From assembly GCF_004745805.1 (NCBI RefSeq), contig NZ_SRLQ01000004.1, positions 434,001 to 498,000 on the forward strand: a DNA stretch of 64,000 nt, read 5' to 3'. Below are positions 1-11,544 of the stretch, piece after piece. A program made the translations under genes and the position numbers. Each line of letters opens with the position of its first letter. Position 1 is the first letter of the stretch. The DNA is from Mycolicibacterium sp. CH28 (GTDB taxonomy: Bacteria; Actinomycetota; Actinomycetes; Mycobacteriales; Mycobacteriaceae). The notes below the pieces were generated by a model. The model did no database searches. It was not told the DNA's origin and saw only the letters and a list, made by a program, of their open reading frames with translations.

Positions 1-2237
1 AGTCGATGGTCGAGGTAACCGCCTCTGCGGAGTTCGACGAGAAGGCCAAGGGACTCGACGACGAGCAGCTGCGAAAGGCCGCGGAACTGCTCGAACTCGG
101 CGACCTGGCCGCCTCCGCCGACATTCCGCAGTTCCTGGCGATCGCCCGGGAGGCCGCCGAGCGGGCTACCGCACTTCGTCCCTTTGACGTACAGCTGCTC
201 GGGGCGCTGCGCATGCTCGCCGGTGACGTCATCGAGATGGCCACCGGTGAAGGCAAGACACTGTCCGGGGCGATCGCCGCCGCCGGCTACGCGTTGGCCG
301 GGCGCAATGTCCACGTCGTCACCATCAACGACTACCTGGCCCGCCGCGACGCCGAGTGGATGGCACCGCTGATCGAGGCGATGGGGCTCTCGGTCGGTTG
401 GATCACCGCCGAGTCGACCGCCGAGCAACGCCGGGCCGCCTACCGGTGCGATGTCACCTACGCCTCGGTCAACGAGATCGGGTTCGACGTGCTGCGCGAC
501 CAGCTGGTCACCGATGTCGCCGACCTGGTGTCGCCCAACCCCGATGTGGCGCTGATCGACGAGGCCGACTCGGTGCTCGTCGACGAGGCGCTGGTGCCGC
601 TGGTGCTGGCCGGGACCACGCACCGCGAGACGCCGAAGGTGGAGGTCGTGCGGCTGGTCGGGGAACTCAGCGCCGGCGTGGACTACGACACCGACGCCGA
701 CAGCCGCAACGTTCACCTCACCGAGGACGGGGCGAAGAAGATCGAAGCCGCCCTCGGCGGTATCGACCTGTACTCCGAGGAGCATGTCACCACCACGCTC
801 ACCGAGGTCAACGTCGCCCTGCACGCCCACGTGCTGCTGCAGCGCGACGTGCACTACATCGTCCGCGACGGCGCGGTGCAGCTGATCAACTCCTCCCGCG
901 GCCGGATCGCCTCGCTGCAACGCTGGCCCGACGGCCTGCAGGCGGCGGTCGAGGCCAAGGAGGGCATCGAGACCACCGAGACCGGTGAAGTGCTCGACAC
1001 CATCACGGTGCAGGCGCTCATCAACCGCTACCCGACGGTGTGCGGGATGACCGGCACCGCGCTGGCCGCGGGTGAGCAGCTGCGCCAGTTCTACAAGCTG
1101 GGTGTCTCGCCGATCCCGCCGAACACACCCAACATCCGCGAAGACGAAGCCGACCGGGTCTACATCACCGCGGCGGCCAAGATCGAGGCGATCATGTCGC
1201 ACATCAGTGATGTCCATGCCACCGGCCAACCGATTCTGGTCGGCACCCACGACGTCGCCGAGTCCGAGGAACTGCACGAACGGCTGCTGCGCCGCGGAGT
1301 TCCCGCAGTGGTGCTCAACGCCAAGAACGACGAGGAAGAAGCCGTCGTCATCGCAGAGGCGGGCAAGCTCGGTGCGGTGACGGTCTCCACCCAGATGGCC
1401 GGGCGCGGCACCGACATCCGACTGGGCGGATCCGATGAGTCCGACCATGACAAGGTGGCCGAGCTGGGCGGGCTGCACGTCATCGGGACCGGCCGGCACC
1501 GCACCGAACGGCTGGACAACCAGCTGCGGGGCCGCGCGGGCCGGCAGGGCGACCCCGGCTCGTCGGTGTTCTTCGCCAGCTGGGAGGACGACGTCGTCAC
1601 CGCCCACGTGGAAGCGGCGAAACTGCCCACCGAGTGTGACGAGACCGGCCGGATCACCAGCCCCAAGGCCGCCACGCTGCTCGACCACGCCCAGCGAGTC
1701 GCCGAGGGCCGGCTGCTCGACGTGCACGCCAACACCTGGCGCTACAACCAGCTCATCGCCCAGCAGCGCGCCATCATCGTCGAGCGGCGCAACACCCTGC
1801 TCAGCACGCCGGCGGCTCGCAACGAGCTCAAGGAGCTCTCGACAGAGCGCTATGACGAGCTCGCCGAGAAGGTTCCCGAGGAACGGCTCGAGACGATCTG
1901 CCGGCAGATCATGCTGTTCCACCTCGACCGGGGGTGGGCCGACCACCTGGCCTATCTGGCCGACATCCGAGAGAGCATCCACCTGCGGGCGCTCGGCAGG
2001 CAGAACCCGCTCGACGAGTTCCACCGGATGGCCGTCGACGCGTTCGCCCACCTGGCGGCCGACGCGATCGAGGCGGCGCAGCAGACGTTCGAGACCGCCA
2101 ACGTGCTCGAAGAAGAGCAGGGCCTGGATTTGTCGAAGCTGGCGCGGCCCACGTCGACGTGGACCTACATGGTTCACGACAACCCACTCAACGACGACAC
2201 CCTGTCGGCGCTGAGCCTGCCCGGGGTGTTCCGTTAA
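1..2237 (+). CDS. secA2: SecA2 accessory preprotein translocase ATPase (5' truncated by window edge)
   Basis: SecA2 is the accessory SecA motor that exports a subset of mycobacterial proteins across the inner membrane. The reading frame is open to the left edge, so the N-terminus is missing. The first visible ATG (nt 6) lies inside the conserved region beginning EVTASAEF; I estimate about 30-40 residues are absent. Counting from that ATG, Walker A is MATGEGKT near residues 78-85 and the DEAD box (LIDEADSV) near 183-190. Helicase motifs follow ([15 protein letters not shown], then [15 protein letters not shown]). The protein ends LSLPGVFR. The length fits SecA2 (about 780-810 aa) and not the longer housekeeping SecA1. 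pgsA2 follows after 9 nt, as in M. tuberculosis Rv1821-Rv1822. Confidence 0.96.
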   Translation, partial: SMVEVTASAEFDEKAKGLDDEQLRKAAELLELGDLAASADIPQFLAIAREAAERATALRPFDVQLLGALRMLAGDVIEMATGEGKTLSGAIAAAGYALAGRNVHVVTINDYLARRDAEWMAPLIEAMGLSVGWITAESTAEQRRAAYRCDVTYASVNEIGFDVLRDQLVTDVADLVSPNPDVALIDEADSVLVDEALVPLVLAGTTHRETPKVEVVRLVGELSAGVDYDTDADSRNVHLTEDGAKKIEAALGGIDLYSEEHVTTTLTEVNVALHAHVLLQRDVHYIVRDGAVQLINSSRGRIASLQRWPDGLQAAVEAKEGIETTETGEVLDTITVQALINRYPTVCGMTGTALAAGEQLRQFYKLGVSPIPPNTPNIREDEADRVYITAAAKIEAIMSHISDVHATGQPILVGTHDVAESEELHERLLRRGVPAVVLNAKNDEEEAVVIAEAGKLGAVTVSTQMAGRGTDIRLGGSDESDHDKVAELGGLHVIGTGRHRTERLDNQLRGRAGRQGDPGSSVFFASWEDDVVTAHVEAAKLPTECDETGRITSPKAATLLDHAQRVAEGRLLDVHANTWRYNQLIAQQRAIIVERRNTLLSTPAARNELKELSTERYDELAEKVPEERLETICRQIMLFHLDRGWADHLAYLADIRESIHLRALGRQNPLDEFHRMAVDAFAHLAADAIEAAQQTFETANVLEEEQGLDLSKLARPTSTWTYMVHDNPLNDDTLSALSLPGVFR

Positions 2238-2246
2238 GTTCATGCC

Positions 2247-2858
2247 ATGACCACGCCGGAGCAGCGGGGCCGGGTGCTGACCATCCCGAATGTGCTGAGC
2301 GTGATTCGGCTCGCCCTGGTGCCGGTGTTCCTGTACCTGCTGTTGGTCACCCATGCCTACGCACTCGCAGTGGCGATCCTGATGTTCAGCGGGTTCTCCG
2401 ACTGGGCCGACGGCAAGATCGCGCGGTTGGTGGCCAACCAGTCATCCCGGCTGGGGGAGCTGCTGGACCCACTCGTGGACCGGATCTACATGGTGGCCGT
2501 TCCGCTGGGCCTCGGCGCGGCCGGCATCGTGCCGTGGTGGCTGGTGGGCACGCTGATCGGGCGCGACGCCGTGCTGGCCGCGACGCTGCCGGTGGTGCGC
2601 AGCCGCGGGCTCACCGCGCTGCCGGTCACCTACATCGGCAAGGCGGCGACGTTCGCGCTGATGTCGGGTTTCCCGCTGGTGCTGCTGGGGCAATGGGATG
2701 CGCCGTGGAGCCGAGTGATCGGCGCCTGCGGCTGGGGATTCCTGATCTGGGGCGTTGGCATGTACCTGTGGTCGGCGGTGCTGTACCTGGTGCAGGTACG
2801 TCTGGTGGTGCGCACGCTGCCCAAGGCCGGGCTCGACCGCGATGCCCGGACAAGCTGA
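2247..2858 (+). CDS. pgsA2: CDP-alcohol phosphatidyltransferase (PgsA2-type)
   Basis: An integral membrane phospholipid synthase of the CDP-alcohol phosphatidyltransferase family, 203 aa. The family signature D-x2-D-G-x2-A-R-x9-G-x3-D-x3-D is visible: D52, D55, G56, A59-R60, G70, D74 and D78, which bind metal and CDP-diacylglycerol. Several hydrophobic helices follow. The position directly after secA2 matches Rv1822 (pgsA2). The exact alcohol acceptor cannot be read from the sequence: phosphatidylglycerophosphate or cardiolipin synthesis are both plausible. The stop codon overlaps the start of the next gene by 17 nt, indicating one transcript. Confidence 0.92.
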   Translation: MTTPEQRGRVLTIPNVLSVIRLALVPVFLYLLLVTHAYALAVAILMFSGFSDWADGKIARLVANQSSRLGELLDPLVDRIYMVAVPLGLGAAGIVPWWLVGTLIGRDAVLAATLPVVRSRGLTALPVTYIGKAATFALMSGFPLVLLGQWDAPWSRVIGACGWGFLIWGVGMYLWSAVLYLVQVRLVVRTLPKAGLDRDARTS

Positions 2859-3756
2859 CCCCGCGCTGGGCGGCTACGACCCGCAAGCCGGCCGCGCCAA
2901 CCAGCAAGGCCCGGCGAACCTCACGCCGCTGCCCTCGCTGTTGCGCTCCCTGCTGACCGAACACCTCGATCCCGGGTACGCCGCAGCTGCGGCTGAACGC
3001 CGGCGCACCGGCCGCTCGCGGCGCCCGGCCGCCGATCGGGCGTGGCAGGCGCTGGCCGCTCTGCTGATCGCCGTGGTGTTCGCTGCGGCGGTGGCGCAGG
3101 CACGCTCCACCGCTCCCGGCGTGAGCGCCGCTCAGCAGGTGCTCGCTGCCAGCGTGCGCTCGGCAGAGGGCACCACCGACAGGCTCACTCAGCGCCGTGA
3201 CGAGCTGGCCGCCCAGGCCGACGACATCCAGCGGCGCCAGCTGCGCGACGACGCCGCCGGGCGGGAGCTGCTCAGCGGGCTGGATGCGCTGAGCCTGGCC
3301 GCCGCCACCACCGCGGTGATCGGTCCCGGGCTGAGTGTCACCGTGACCGACCCGGGGATGGGCCGCGACCTCTCCGACGTTTCCAAGCAGCGGGTCCCCG
3401 GCAGCCGACAGGTCATCCTGGATCGCGACCTGCAGCTGGTGGTCAATTCGCTGTGGGCCAGTGGCGCTGAAGCGATCTCGGTGGGCAACGTGCGGATGGG
3501 TCCGAACGTGACGATCCGGCAGGCGGGCGGTGCCATCCTGGTCGACAATCATCCCATCGCCAGCCCCTACACCATCCTCGCGGTGGGTCCGCCGAACACC
3601 ATGCGGGACACCTTCGACCGCAGCAGCGGCCTGCACCGGCTGCGGTTGCTCGAAGCGTCCTATGGCGTGGGCGTGAGTGTGAGCAGTGGCGACGGCTTGT
3701 CGTTGCCCGCGGGTACCGCACGGGAGATTAAATTTGCCAAGCAGATCGGGCCCTGA
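2842..3756 (+). CDS. DUF881 membrane-anchored protein (Rv1823-like)
   Basis: A conserved actinobacterial DUF881 protein, about 304 aa. I take the ATG at 2842 ([11 protein letters not shown]), 17 nt inside the end of pgsA2; an upstream in-frame start would overlap pgsA2 much further. The architecture is a basic cytoplasmic segment, one transmembrane helix ([17 protein letters not shown]), then an extracytoplasmic coiled-coil-like stretch and the DUF881 domain with [12 protein letters not shown] and [11 protein letters not shown] motifs. A second DUF881 gene lies two genes downstream with sbp between, the same trio as Rv1823-Rv1824-Rv1825. The molecular function is unknown; an envelope role is inferred from topology. 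Confidence 0.88.
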   Translation: MPGQADPALGGYDPQAGRANQQGPANLTPLPSLLRSLLTEHLDPGYAAAAAERRRTGRSRRPAADRAWQALAALLIAVVFAAAVAQARSTAPGVSAAQQVLAASVRSAEGTTDRLTQRRDELAAQADDIQRRQLRDDAAGRELLSGLDALSLAAATTAVIGPGLSVTVTDPGMGRDLSDVSKQRVPGSRQVILDRDLQLVVNSLWASGAEAISVGNVRMGPNVTIRQAGGAILVDNHPIASPYTILAVGPPNTMRDTFDRSSGLHRLRLLEASYGVGVSVSSGDGLSLPAGTAREIKFAKQIGP

Positions 3757-3813
3757 TGGACACCGTCATGGGTGGCGCGACACGAGGGATCTCACGGAAA
3801 TGAGCCGGCAGAC

Positions 3814-4146
3814 ATGATCGGAATCGCCGCACTGATCGTCGGCATCGTGCTGGGGCTGGTGTTCCATCCGAGCGTTCCCGAAGTCATCCAGCCCTACCTG
3901 CCGATCGCAGTTGTCGCCGCCCTGGACGCGGTGTTCGGCGGGTTGCGGGCCTATCTGGAGAAGTTCTTCGACGCCAAGGTCTTCGTCGTCTCCTTCGTGT
4001 TCAACGTGCTTGTCGCCGCGCTGATCGTCTACGTCGGCGACCAGCTCGGCGTCGGCACCCAGCTGTCGACGGCGATCATCGTCGTGCTCGGTATCCGGAT
4101 CTTCGGCAACGCCGCCGCGCTGCGGCGCAGGCTGTTCGGGGCCTGA
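3814..4146 (+). CDS. sbp: Small basic protein Sbp (DUF1290)
   Basis: A 110-aa hydrophobic protein of the DUF1290 'small basic protein' family. I chose the ATG at 3814 (MIGIAALIVGIVLG) because family members begin there; a GTG 14 codons upstream is possible but adds an unconserved polar segment. It has about three membrane helices, a conserved VFGGLRAYLE loop and a basic tail (RRRLFG). It sits between two DUF881 genes, and the spacing to the next start is 1 nt. The family commonly co-occurs with cell-division or envelope genes in Gram-positives, but no biochemical activity is known to me. Confidence 0.9.
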   Translation: MIGIAALIVGIVLGLVFHPSVPEVIQPYLPIAVVAALDAVFGGLRAYLEKFFDAKVFVVSFVFNVLVAALIVYVGDQLGVGTQLSTAIIVVLGIRIFGNAAALRRRLFGA

Positions 4147-4147
4147 G

Positions 4148-4936
4148 ATGACCGGGGGGGCCAGCAACGACGAACCTATCGCCGACAGCGGCGAGCACGG
4201 ACGTCACGAATTGTCCGCCGAAGCAGTGCCTCGCCAACCCCGCAGCCGTGCCCAGTTGGCGTTCGGGGGACTGGCGTTGCTGCTGTGCCTGGTACTCGGT
4301 GTGGCGATCGCCACCCAGGTCCGCCAGACCGAATCCGGCGACTCGCTGGAAACCGCGCGCCCGGCCGACCTGCTGGTGCTGCTGGGCTCGCTGCAGCAGC
4401 GTGAAGCCGCGCTGAACACCGAGGTCGCCGAGTTGCAGCGCAACCTGGCCGCCATGCAGGCCGCCGGCACCAGCGACCAGGCGGCGATCCAGAATGCGCA
4501 GGCCAGGCTTGCCGCGCTGTCGATCCTGATCGGCACCGTCGCGGCAACCGGGCCCGGAGTCACCATCAGCATCGAGGACCCGGGGCCGGGCGTGGCACCC
4601 GAAACCATGCTCGACGTCATCAACGAACTGCGGGCCGCGGGCGCCGAGGCGATGGAGATCCGTTCGGGCCAGCAAGCAGTGCGGGTCGGGGTGGACAGCT
4701 GGGTGGTCGGCAGCCCCGGCGCGTTGGTCATCGACTCGCAAACATTGAGCCCGCCGTATTCTGTTCTGGCTATTGGTGATCCACCCACCCTGGCGGCAGC
4801 GATGAATATCCCGGGTGGAGCCGTCGACAGCGTCGAACGGGTTGGCGGGCGGATGACCGTCACCCAGTCCGACCGGGTGGACATCACCACCTTGCGGCAA
4901 CCGAAAGCGCGCCAATACGCTCAGCCCGTCAAATGA
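4148..4936 (+). CDS. DUF881 membrane-anchored protein (Rv1825-like)
   Basis: The second DUF881 protein of the cluster, 262 aa. A cytoplasmic N-terminus of about 35 residues is followed by one transmembrane helix (LAFGGLALLLCLVLGVAIATQV). Next comes a Leu/Glu-rich coiled coil (ADLLVLLGSLQQREAALNTE region), and then the DUF881 fold with GPGVTISIEDPGPG and SPPYSVLAIGDPPTLAAAM. The same domain motifs occur in the gene at 2842, so the two are paralogues flanking sbp. The start at 4148 is immediately after the sbp stop, indicating translational coupling. It is predicted extracytoplasmic and of unknown function. Confidence 0.9.
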   Translation: MTGGASNDEPIADSGEHGRHELSAEAVPRQPRSRAQLAFGGLALLLCLVLGVAIATQVRQTESGDSLETARPADLLVLLGSLQQREAALNTEVAELQRNLAAMQAAGTSDQAAIQNAQARLAALSILIGTVAATGPGVTISIEDPGPGVAPETMLDVINELRAAGAEAMEIRSGQQAVRVGVDSWVVGSPGALVIDSQTLSPPYSVLAIGDPPTLAAAMNIPGGAVDSVERVGGRMTVTQSDRVDITTLRQPKARQYAQPVK

Positions 4937-4969
4937 GCGTCCGACACCTGCCCGACACTGAGGAGAACT

Positions 4970-5365
4970 GTGAGCGAAATCCCAGCCGACCTGCGCTACA
5001 CCGCCGAACACGAGTGGGTGCGCCGCACCGGTGACAACACCGTGCGCGTCGGCATCACCGACTTCGCCCAGTCCTCACTTGGAGACGTGGTGTACGTGCA
5101 ATTGCCCGACGTCGACAGCAATGTCACGGCTGGCGAGTCGTTCGGCGAGGTGGAGTCGACCAAGTCGGTGTCGGACCTGTACGCGCCGGTCAGCGCGAAA
5201 GTAATTGCCGTCAACAGCGATCTGGACGCCAACCCCGGCCTGGTCAACACCGACCCCTACGGTCAGGGGTGGTTGTTGGATCTCGAGGTCGACGGCGATA
5301 CCCTCGAACAGGGGTTGGCGGCGCTACTCGACGCAGATGCCTATCGGGAAACAACGACCGAATGA
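4970..5365 (+). CDS. gcvH: Glycine cleavage system H protein
   Basis: The lipoyl carrier of the glycine cleavage complex, shuttling the aminomethyl group between the P and T proteins. It has 131 aa and a GTG start at 4970, with a good ribosome-binding site (AGGAG at 4961). The lipoylation motif is [15 protein letters not shown], with the modified lysine at K65. HEWVRR and a C-terminal GWLLDLEVD match the family. It lies 33 nt after the DUF881 gene, as Rv1826 does. The partner P-protein gene gcvP is about 3.2 kb downstream; gcvT and lpd are not in this window. Confidence 0.97.
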   Translation: MSEIPADLRYTAEHEWVRRTGDNTVRVGITDFAQSSLGDVVYVQLPDVDSNVTAGESFGEVESTKSVSDLYAPVSAKVIAVNSDLDANPGLVNTDPYGQGWLLDLEVDGDTLEQGLAALLDADAYRETTTE

Positions 5366-5521
5366 CATTGTTAGGGTGCATGCCAACCACCGATCCGGTG
5401 GTGGTGGGCACAGCGACGACCACTGCGCGGTACGGTCGTTGTACGTGATTGTGAGGCGGACGGGCGGCCTTGTGCGGGCACCCCGCCAAGTATCGCCACG
5501 GCAGCCAGTGAGGAGCAGCGG

Positions 5522-6007
5522 GTGACCGACAAGGACCAGAACTCTGGGGCCGACCAGGTGTCCGAGGAAGTCACCGTGGAGACGACATCCGTCTTCCGCG
5601 CCGACTTCCTCAACGAGCTGGATGCCCCAGCGAGTACCGGCAGCGAGAGCGCGGTGTCCGGGGTGGAACGCCTCCCGGTGGGCTCGGCGCTGCTGGTCGT
5701 CAAGCGTGGCCCGAACGCGGGCTCGAGGTTCCTGCTCGACCAGCCGACGACCTCGGCCGGCCGCCACCCGGACTCCGATATCTTCCTCGACGATGTGACG
5801 GTCAGCCGTCGCCACGCCGAGTTCCGGCTGGACGGAAACGAATTCCAGGTTGTCGACGTCGGCAGCCTCAACGGCACCTACGTCAACCGCGAGCCGGTGG
5901 ATTCGGCGACGCTGGCCAACGGCGACGAGGTCCAGATCGGCAAGTTCCGGCTGGTGTTCCTGACCGGCTCGAAGCCGGCCGACGACGACGGTGCGCCAGG
6001 GAGCTAG
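5522..6007 (+). CDS. garA: GarA, FHA-domain regulator of 2-oxoglutarate metabolism
   Basis: A 161-aa FHA protein homologous to Rv1827. The GTG start at 5522 is preceded by GAGGAGC. The phosphorylated N-terminal motif VETTSVF carries adjacent threonines T21 and T22. These are the known targets of PknB and PknG, whose phosphorylation makes the FHA domain bind intramolecularly and switches GarA off. The FHA core is visible: [17 protein letters not shown] and GSLNGTYVN. In mycobacteria the unphosphorylated form inhibits 2-oxoglutarate decarboxylase and glutamate dehydrogenase and activates glutamate synthase. The 156-nt space upstream probably holds its own promoter. Confidence 0.96.
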   Translation: MTDKDQNSGADQVSEEVTVETTSVFRADFLNELDAPASTGSESAVSGVERLPVGSALLVVKRGPNAGSRFLLDQPTTSAGRHPDSDIFLDDVTVSRRHAEFRLDGNEFQVVDVGSLNGTYVNREPVDSATLANGDEVQIGKFRLVFLTGSKPADDDGAPGS

Positions 6008-6015
6008 TGCCGGCA

Positions 6016-6039
6016 ATGAGCGCTCGCGCGAAGAGCTGA
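6016..6039 (+). other. Mini-ORF / dispersed element ATGAGCGCTYGCGCGAA upstream of MerR gene
   Basis: Between the garA stop and the MerR gene, ATG AGC GCT CGC GCG AAG AGC TGA encodes MSARAKS. Its TGA overlaps the next ATG (TGATG at 6037-6041). The 17-nt core ATGAGCGCTYGCGCGAA recurs in tandem before ureC (26924 onward), again as a mini-ORF whose stop overlaps the downstream start. Whether the peptide is made is unknown; it could couple translation or be a dispersed repeat. Confidence 0.5.
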
Positions 6040-6794
6040 TGACACAGCCCGACAGTCCCGCGCTTGCCGGGATGTCCATCGGAGCGGTCCTGGACCTGCT
6101 GCGGCCGGATTTCCCGGACGTCACGATCTCCAAGATTCGGTTCCTGGAGGCCGAGGGTCTGGTCACGCCGGAGCGCAGCGCTTCGGGATACCGGCGGTTC
6201 ACCGCCTACGACTGTGCCCGGCTGCGTTTCATCCTCACCGCCCAGCGCGATCACTACCTGCCGCTGAAGGTGATCAAGGCGCAACTGGACGCGTTGCCCG
6301 ACGGCGAACTGCCCCAGGTCGGATCGCCTTACGGCGGACCCCGTTTGGTGACGGTGTCCGGTGAAGGTCCCTCAGACGTCCCCGACGCCGACGGCGACGG
6401 GGTTGCGTCGGTGGCCCGCACACAGGTGCGGTTGAGCCGGGAGAACTTGCTGGAACGATCCGGGGTCGGCGACGAACTGCTGGCCGCCCTGTGCAAAGCC
6501 GGAGTGATCACCACCGGCCCCGGGGGGTTCTTCGACGAGTACTCGGTGGTGATCGCCCAGTGTGCGCGGGCACTGGCCGACTACGGCGTCGAACCTCGTC
6601 ATCTGCGGGCGTTTCGGTCGGCCGCCGACCGGCAGTCCGACCTGATCGCCCAGATCGCCGGACCGGTCGGCAAGGCCGGCAAGACCGGCGCGCGCGACCG
6701 CGCCGACGACCTGGCCAGGGAGGTGGCGGCGCTGGCGATCACGCTGCACACGTCGCTGATCAAGTCCGCGGTACGAGACGTTCTCGACCGCTGA
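6039..6794 (+). CDS. MerR-family transcriptional regulator (Rv1828-like)
   Basis: A MerR-type DNA-binding regulator, 251 aa, with the start taken at ATG 6039 ([11 protein letters not shown]). A start at 5991 would overlap garA and add unconserved sequence. The N-terminal winged helix-turn-helix is clear: [44 protein letters not shown], broken here into motifs ISKIRFLE and SGYRRF. This is the same region as in the second MerR gene at 7633. The C-terminal half is helical and lacks an obvious cysteine metal-binding site, so an atypical sensor is likely. It lies between garA and the DUF151 gene as in M. tuberculosis. Ligand and targets are not deducible. Confidence 0.92.
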   Translation: MTQPDSPALAGMSIGAVLDLLRPDFPDVTISKIRFLEAEGLVTPERSASGYRRFTAYDCARLRFILTAQRDHYLPLKVIKAQLDALPDGELPQVGSPYGGPRLVTVSGEGPSDVPDADGDGVASVARTQVRLSRENLLERSGVGDELLAALCKAGVITTGPGGFFDEYSVVIAQCARALADYGVEPRHLRAFRSAADRQSDLIAQIAGPVGKAGKTGARDRADDLAREVAALAITLHTSLIKSAVRDVLDR

Positions 6795-6887
6795 GGACTA
6801 GACTTCGGATGACTGCATCGCTCGTTCGGCAGTCACGCGGTCGGAACTCGGACGCGGCGCCACAACCAGCGCGGAGGTCAGACACAG

Positions 6888-7382
6888 ATGGGTGAGGTTC
6901 GCGTCGTCGGCATTCGTGTCGAGCAGCCCCAGAACCAGCCGGTGCTGCTGCTGCGGGAGTCCGATGGCGACCGCTACCTGCCCATCTGGATCGGCCAGTC
7001 GGAGGCGACCGCAATTGCCCTCGAACAGCAGGGCGTCGAGCCCGCGCGACCGCTCACCCATGACCTGATCCGAGATGTCATTGCTGCGCTTGGCCATTCG
7101 CTCAAAGAGGTGCGCATCGTCGATCTGCAGGAGGGCACCTTCTACGCCGACCTGATCTTCGACCGCGACATCAAGGTCTCGGCGCGGCCATCGGATTCGG
7201 TGGCGATCGCACTGCGGATGGGTGTACCGATCTACGTGGAGGAGGCGGTGCTGGCCGAGGCCGGGCTGCTGATTCCCGACGAGAGCGACGAGGAGTCCGG
7301 CGGCGCAGTCCGTGAAGACGAGGTCGAGAAGTTCAAGGAGTTCCTCGACAGCGTCTCCCCGGACGATTTCAAGGCCACCTGA
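6888..7382 (+). CDS. Bifunctional nuclease family protein (DUF151)
   Basis: A 164-aa protein of the DUF151/bifunctional nuclease family, homologous to Rv1829. Conserved blocks include VVGIRVEQPQNQPVLLLRE, LPIWIGQSEATAIAL, LTHDLI and SARPSDSVAIALR. The C-terminus is acidic (PDESDEESGG). A weak AGG-type ribosome-binding site (gcggaggtc) lies about 8 nt before ATG 6888. It sits between two MerR regulator genes, an arrangement conserved in mycobacteria. Plant and bacterial relatives have been reported to have RNase/DNase activity, but the substrate here is unknown. Confidence 0.92.
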   Translation: MGEVRVVGIRVEQPQNQPVLLLRESDGDRYLPIWIGQSEATAIALEQQGVEPARPLTHDLIRDVIAALGHSLKEVRIVDLQEGTFYADLIFDRDIKVSARPSDSVAIALRMGVPIYVEEAVLAEAGLLIPDESDEESGGAVREDEVEKFKEFLDSVSPDDFKAT

Positions 7383-7632
7383 GCGGGTATCCGAACGTGC
7401 CGGCCGGCGGGGTGGTCGAGACCAACATCACGGATGCGTCTCACTTGGTCTGTGGCGGTTCGACACGCGCGGTGGATGACGCGGAGCGGGTCGCTGGAGC
7501 GCCATACTTTGATTGCGACGACGAGCACGACTGCCCGTCGACCAGCGTATGCTCGTGAGACTCGAACTCGGGCCTACGCGGTTGTTGGATCGGTCAGCGG
7601 GCCATTGAGTTCGAACGGCGAGAGGAAGCATC

Positions 7633-8277
7633 GTGGGCGAGCAGCCACGTCAGGGACAGCTGGACCTTGCTGACACGGCGTCTGGTTCCGAAGGCCGCTT
7701 CCAGGCGGATTCGCCTGCCGGTGGCCCGGTGAGCGAGCCGGTGCAGGGCGGCCTGTTCCCCGACGATTCGGTTCCCGACGAACTGGTCGGTTACCGCGGC
7801 CCGAGCGCCTGCCAGATCGCCGGAATCACCTACCGGCAGTTGGACTACTGGGCCCGCACCTCGCTGGTGGTGCCCTCCATCCGCGGTGCGGCCGGTTCCG
7901 GTAGCCAGCGGCTGTACTCCTTCAAGGACATCCTGGTTCTCAAGATCGTCAAGCGTCTGCTCGACACCGGTATCTCGCTGCACAACATCCGCGTGGCCGT
8001 GGACCACCTACGTCAGCGCGGCGTCCAGGACCTGGCCAACATCACGCTGTTCTCCGACGGCACAACGGTGTACGAGTGCACCTCGGCCGAGGAGGTCGTC
8101 GACCTACTGCAGGGCGGCCAGGGCGTGTTCGGTATCGCGGTCAGCGGCGCGATGCGGGAGCTGACCGGTACCATCGCGGACTTCCCGGGTGAGCGCGCCG
8201 ATGGCGGCGAATCGATCCCGGCACCCGAAGACGAGCTGGCTTCGCGACGCAAGACCCGCGACCGCAAGACCGGCTGA
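7633..8277 (+). CDS. resR: MerR-family regulator, ResR (Rv1830)-like
   Basis: A 214-aa MerR-family regulator, GTG start at 7633 with GAGAGGAAG upstream. About 55 disordered residues precede the DNA-binding domain: [31 protein letters not shown], ending [20 protein letters not shown]. In M. tuberculosis the homologue Rv1830 was named ResR after clinical mutations linked to antibiotic resilience. The C-terminus is highly charged. A 250-nt space upstream contains a plausible -10 hexamer TATGCT (7548-7553), suggesting an independent promoter. It is followed by the gcvP riboswitch region. Confidence 0.92.
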   Translation: MGEQPRQGQLDLADTASGSEGRFQADSPAGGPVSEPVQGGLFPDDSVPDELVGYRGPSACQIAGITYRQLDYWARTSLVVPSIRGAAGSGSQRLYSFKDILVLKIVKRLLDTGISLHNIRVAVDHLRQRGVQDLANITLFSDGTTVYECTSAEEVVDLLQGGQGVFGIAVSGAMRELTGTIADFPGERADGGESIPAPEDELASRRKTRDRKTG

Positions 8278-8345
8278 CCCCGACACCGGCCCGCCGGTGC
8301 ACCCGCGGGCCTGCACGCGGCTAGACTCGACGCTGTATCGCCCTC

Positions 8346-8575
8346 GTGCGGGAGAGCTTCGTGGCCGCCAGTCACGGACGCCGAAGGAGCAACACCTCTC
8401 CGTCAACCTCTCAGGCACCCGGACCGCGCGTGGCCACGATGCCTCTGGAAAGCGGTGACCCCTGCGGTCACCCGCCCATGGGGAAAGGCCGCGGTTCGCC
8501 TGATTGGCGGGCCGGCCGAATCTCTCAGGCGCCCGGTACGGGTGGACGACAGAGGGGGAGGACGCCGCTGACGGC
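8346..8575 (+). promoter_or_regulatory. Glycine riboswitch (tandem aptamers) upstream of gcvP
   Basis: This is the 325-nt leader between resR and gcvP. Aptamer 1 (about 8348-8455) has the hallmark strings GCGGGAGAG, GCCGAAGGAGCAA (8380-8392), CCTCTCAGGCACCCGGAC and CTCTGGAAAGCG. Aptamer 2 (about 8468-8566) keeps GGGGAAAG, GAATCTCTCAGGCGCCCGG and ACAGAGGGGGAGG, but its 5' half departs from the GCCGAAGG core. These match the glycine riboswitch family, which controls glycine cleavage genes. The gcvP GTG lies about 30 nt after aptamer 2, with AGGAG at 8592. In actinobacteria it would act as an ON switch, letting gcvP be expressed when glycine is high; direction is inferred. Confidence 0.9.
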
Positions 8576-8602
8576 TGCGTCCGCCTAAGTCAGGAGCCCC
8601 CC

Positions 8603-11458
<2,856 letters not shown>

Positions 11459-11466
11459 CGAACACG

Positions 11467-11524
11467 TTGAGTCAGAACTGAGTGCGAAGACTCCGCCGAA
11501 ACATCGCCCTCGGTTCTGACTCGA
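11467..11524. repeat. Imperfect inverted repeat between gcvP and lipZ-like gene
   Basis: The arms TTGAGTCAGAACTGAG (11467-11482) and CTCGGTTCTGACTCGA (11509-11524) pair at 14 of 16 positions across a 26-nt loop. It begins 8 nt after the gcvP stop and ends 20 nt before the next start. It could terminate gcvP transcription or bind a dimeric regulator; no T-run follows, so intrinsic termination would be weak. Confidence 0.55.
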
Positions 11525-11544
11525 CGCCTGATAGCGTCACTGCT

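Noticed and set aside
7548..7553. Promoter of resR with TATGCT -10
   Set aside because: No matching -35 at proper spacing, so it is mentioned only within the gene entry.
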